Shown piece by piece: positions 12,535-12,810 of a stretch of DNA of 12,810 nt. Numbering within the stretch: position 1 is the stretch's first letter; each line of letters starts with the position of its first letter. The notes beneath the pieces were generated by a model. The model saw only the letters and a list, made by a program, of their open reading frames with translations. It was not told the origin of the DNA and did not search any database. This stretch comes from an uncultured Eubacterium sp. (GTDB lineage Bacteria; Bacillota_A; Clostridia; Lachnospirales; Lachnospiraceae), in NCBI GenBank assembly GCA_948560485.1, contig CAOXUF010000038.1, positions 1-12,810 on the forward strand. Reading direction: 5' to 3'. The position numbers and the translations under genes were made by a program.

Positions 12535-12563
12535 ATTCTACTACAAACAGTATACACTGTCAA
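12535..12563 (-). promoter_or_regulatory. Promoter of dinJ-yafQ
   Basis: On the minus strand there is a perfect TTGACA (12558-12563), a 17-base spacer, and TAGAAT (12535-12540, five of six consensus). It starts 28 bases before the antitoxin ATG. This is the best sigma-70/sigma-A type promoter in the window. Confidence 0.8.
12547..12560. promoter_or_regulatory. Palindromic operator candidate for DinJ
   Basis: ACAGT-N4-ACTGT, a perfect 5-bp inverted repeat, lies in the promoter spacer and overlaps three bases of the -35 box. Binding there by the RHH domain of the DinJ-type antitoxin would block RNA polymerase, as is known for this family. Confidence 0.55.
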
Positions 12564-12601
12564 TTAGATTTGTATTCCAATCAAACGATTCTTTCATCGC
12601 C

Positions 12602-12778
12602 TTATGTATTATGATAACCTGTAGGTTCCTCTCCTCTTCTTTCTAATTCCATCCTCAACGCTTCCACTGAAACACATCCGGGAATAGGTTGCCCACAAGA
12701 AACATATGCCCATATACTATTTTTAATTTTGTTTGTTGTCCAATCCTTCACTTTTTCCAATTCCCATGAATAAACCAT
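12602..12778 (-). CDS. Small hypothetical protein (58 aa)
   Basis: A 58-aa gene that is easily missed because of its length. It reads MVYSWELEKVKDWTTNKIKN at the start and ends 'GQPIPGCVSVEALRMELE' followed by RRGEEPTGYHNT. I recall the ending ('GCVSVEALR.EL..RG..P.GYHNT') from small proteins of clostridial phages and mobile elements; function is unknown. The start ATG at 12776-12778 is preceded by AGGGAGAATTTAATA. It lies just upstream of the dinJ promoter and appears to be the last gene of a unit that extends beyond the right edge; no clear terminator follows it. Confidence 0.72.
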   Translation of the reverse strand: MVYSWELEKVKDWTTNKIKNSIWAYVSCGQPIPGCVSVEALRMELERRGEEPTGYHNT

Positions 12779-12810
12779 TATTAAATTCTCCCTATCCTCT
12801 GATCATCTCA

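Noticed and set aside
1..12810. CRISPR arrays, tRNA or rRNA genes, complete insertion sequences
   Set aside because: No regularly spaced repeats, no cloverleaf-like GGTTC-A-A segments with paired acceptor arms, and no transposase-like frames were seen on either strand.

Overview
The window reads as accessory DNA from a low-GC Firmicute, most likely a gut Lachnospiraceae-type Clostridium relative. The evidence is AT-rich sequence, strong GGAGG ribosome-binding sites 7-8 bases before nearly every start, occasional TTG/GTG starts, and phage- or plasmid-type families (DUF262, ParB-like, AP2/HNH-like protein, DpnD/PcfM-like protein, serine recombinase, toxin-antitoxin pairs). All 29 genes lie on the minus strand, so transcription runs from right to left. 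No structural phage genes, conjugation genes, rRNA, tRNA or CRISPR array are visible. It could be a prophage early region, an integrative element or a large plasmid/phage.

Layout in the direction of transcription (right to left). A 58-aa small gene (12602-12778) is followed by a dinJ-yafQ toxin-antitoxin operon with a near-consensus promoter and an overlapping palindrome; it ends at a hairpin terminator (11898-11928). Then comes a long run of closely packed small genes, 11834 down to 5204. Most have no recognisable function; exceptions are a DpnD/PcfM-like protein (10441-10677), a broken serine recombinase (8376-9219) and an HNH/AP2-like homing-type protein (5519-6250). A promoter-like leader (5408-5518) precedes a small membrane protein. 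After a terminator (5156-5187) come two small genes, another terminator (4586-4610), and a hicA-hicB operon with its own promoter and palindrome. This is followed by a small gene, a minimal DUF262 protein, an integrase-N-terminus-like protein and a 68-aa gene, closed by a terminator (2281-2311). The last unit pairs a ParB-like (DUF6551-type) protein with a 345-aa DUF262 protein, then the start of a histidine phosphatase that leaves the window at base 1.

Points of most interest: (1) three proteins with ParB/DUF262-type signatures within 3.5 kb, none with a visible HNH nuclease domain, two of them adjacent in one transcription unit; (2) a serine recombinase split by loss of one unit in a CT dinucleotide run and also cut short exactly at an intergenic repeat found elsewhere in the window; (3) a recurring intergenic module, TTGAAA-N6-TTTCAA or variants, between stop codons and the next ribosome-binding site; (4) four terminators that share loop or tail sequence while their stems change compensatorily. 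Family assignments come from motif reading only; no database search was possible.
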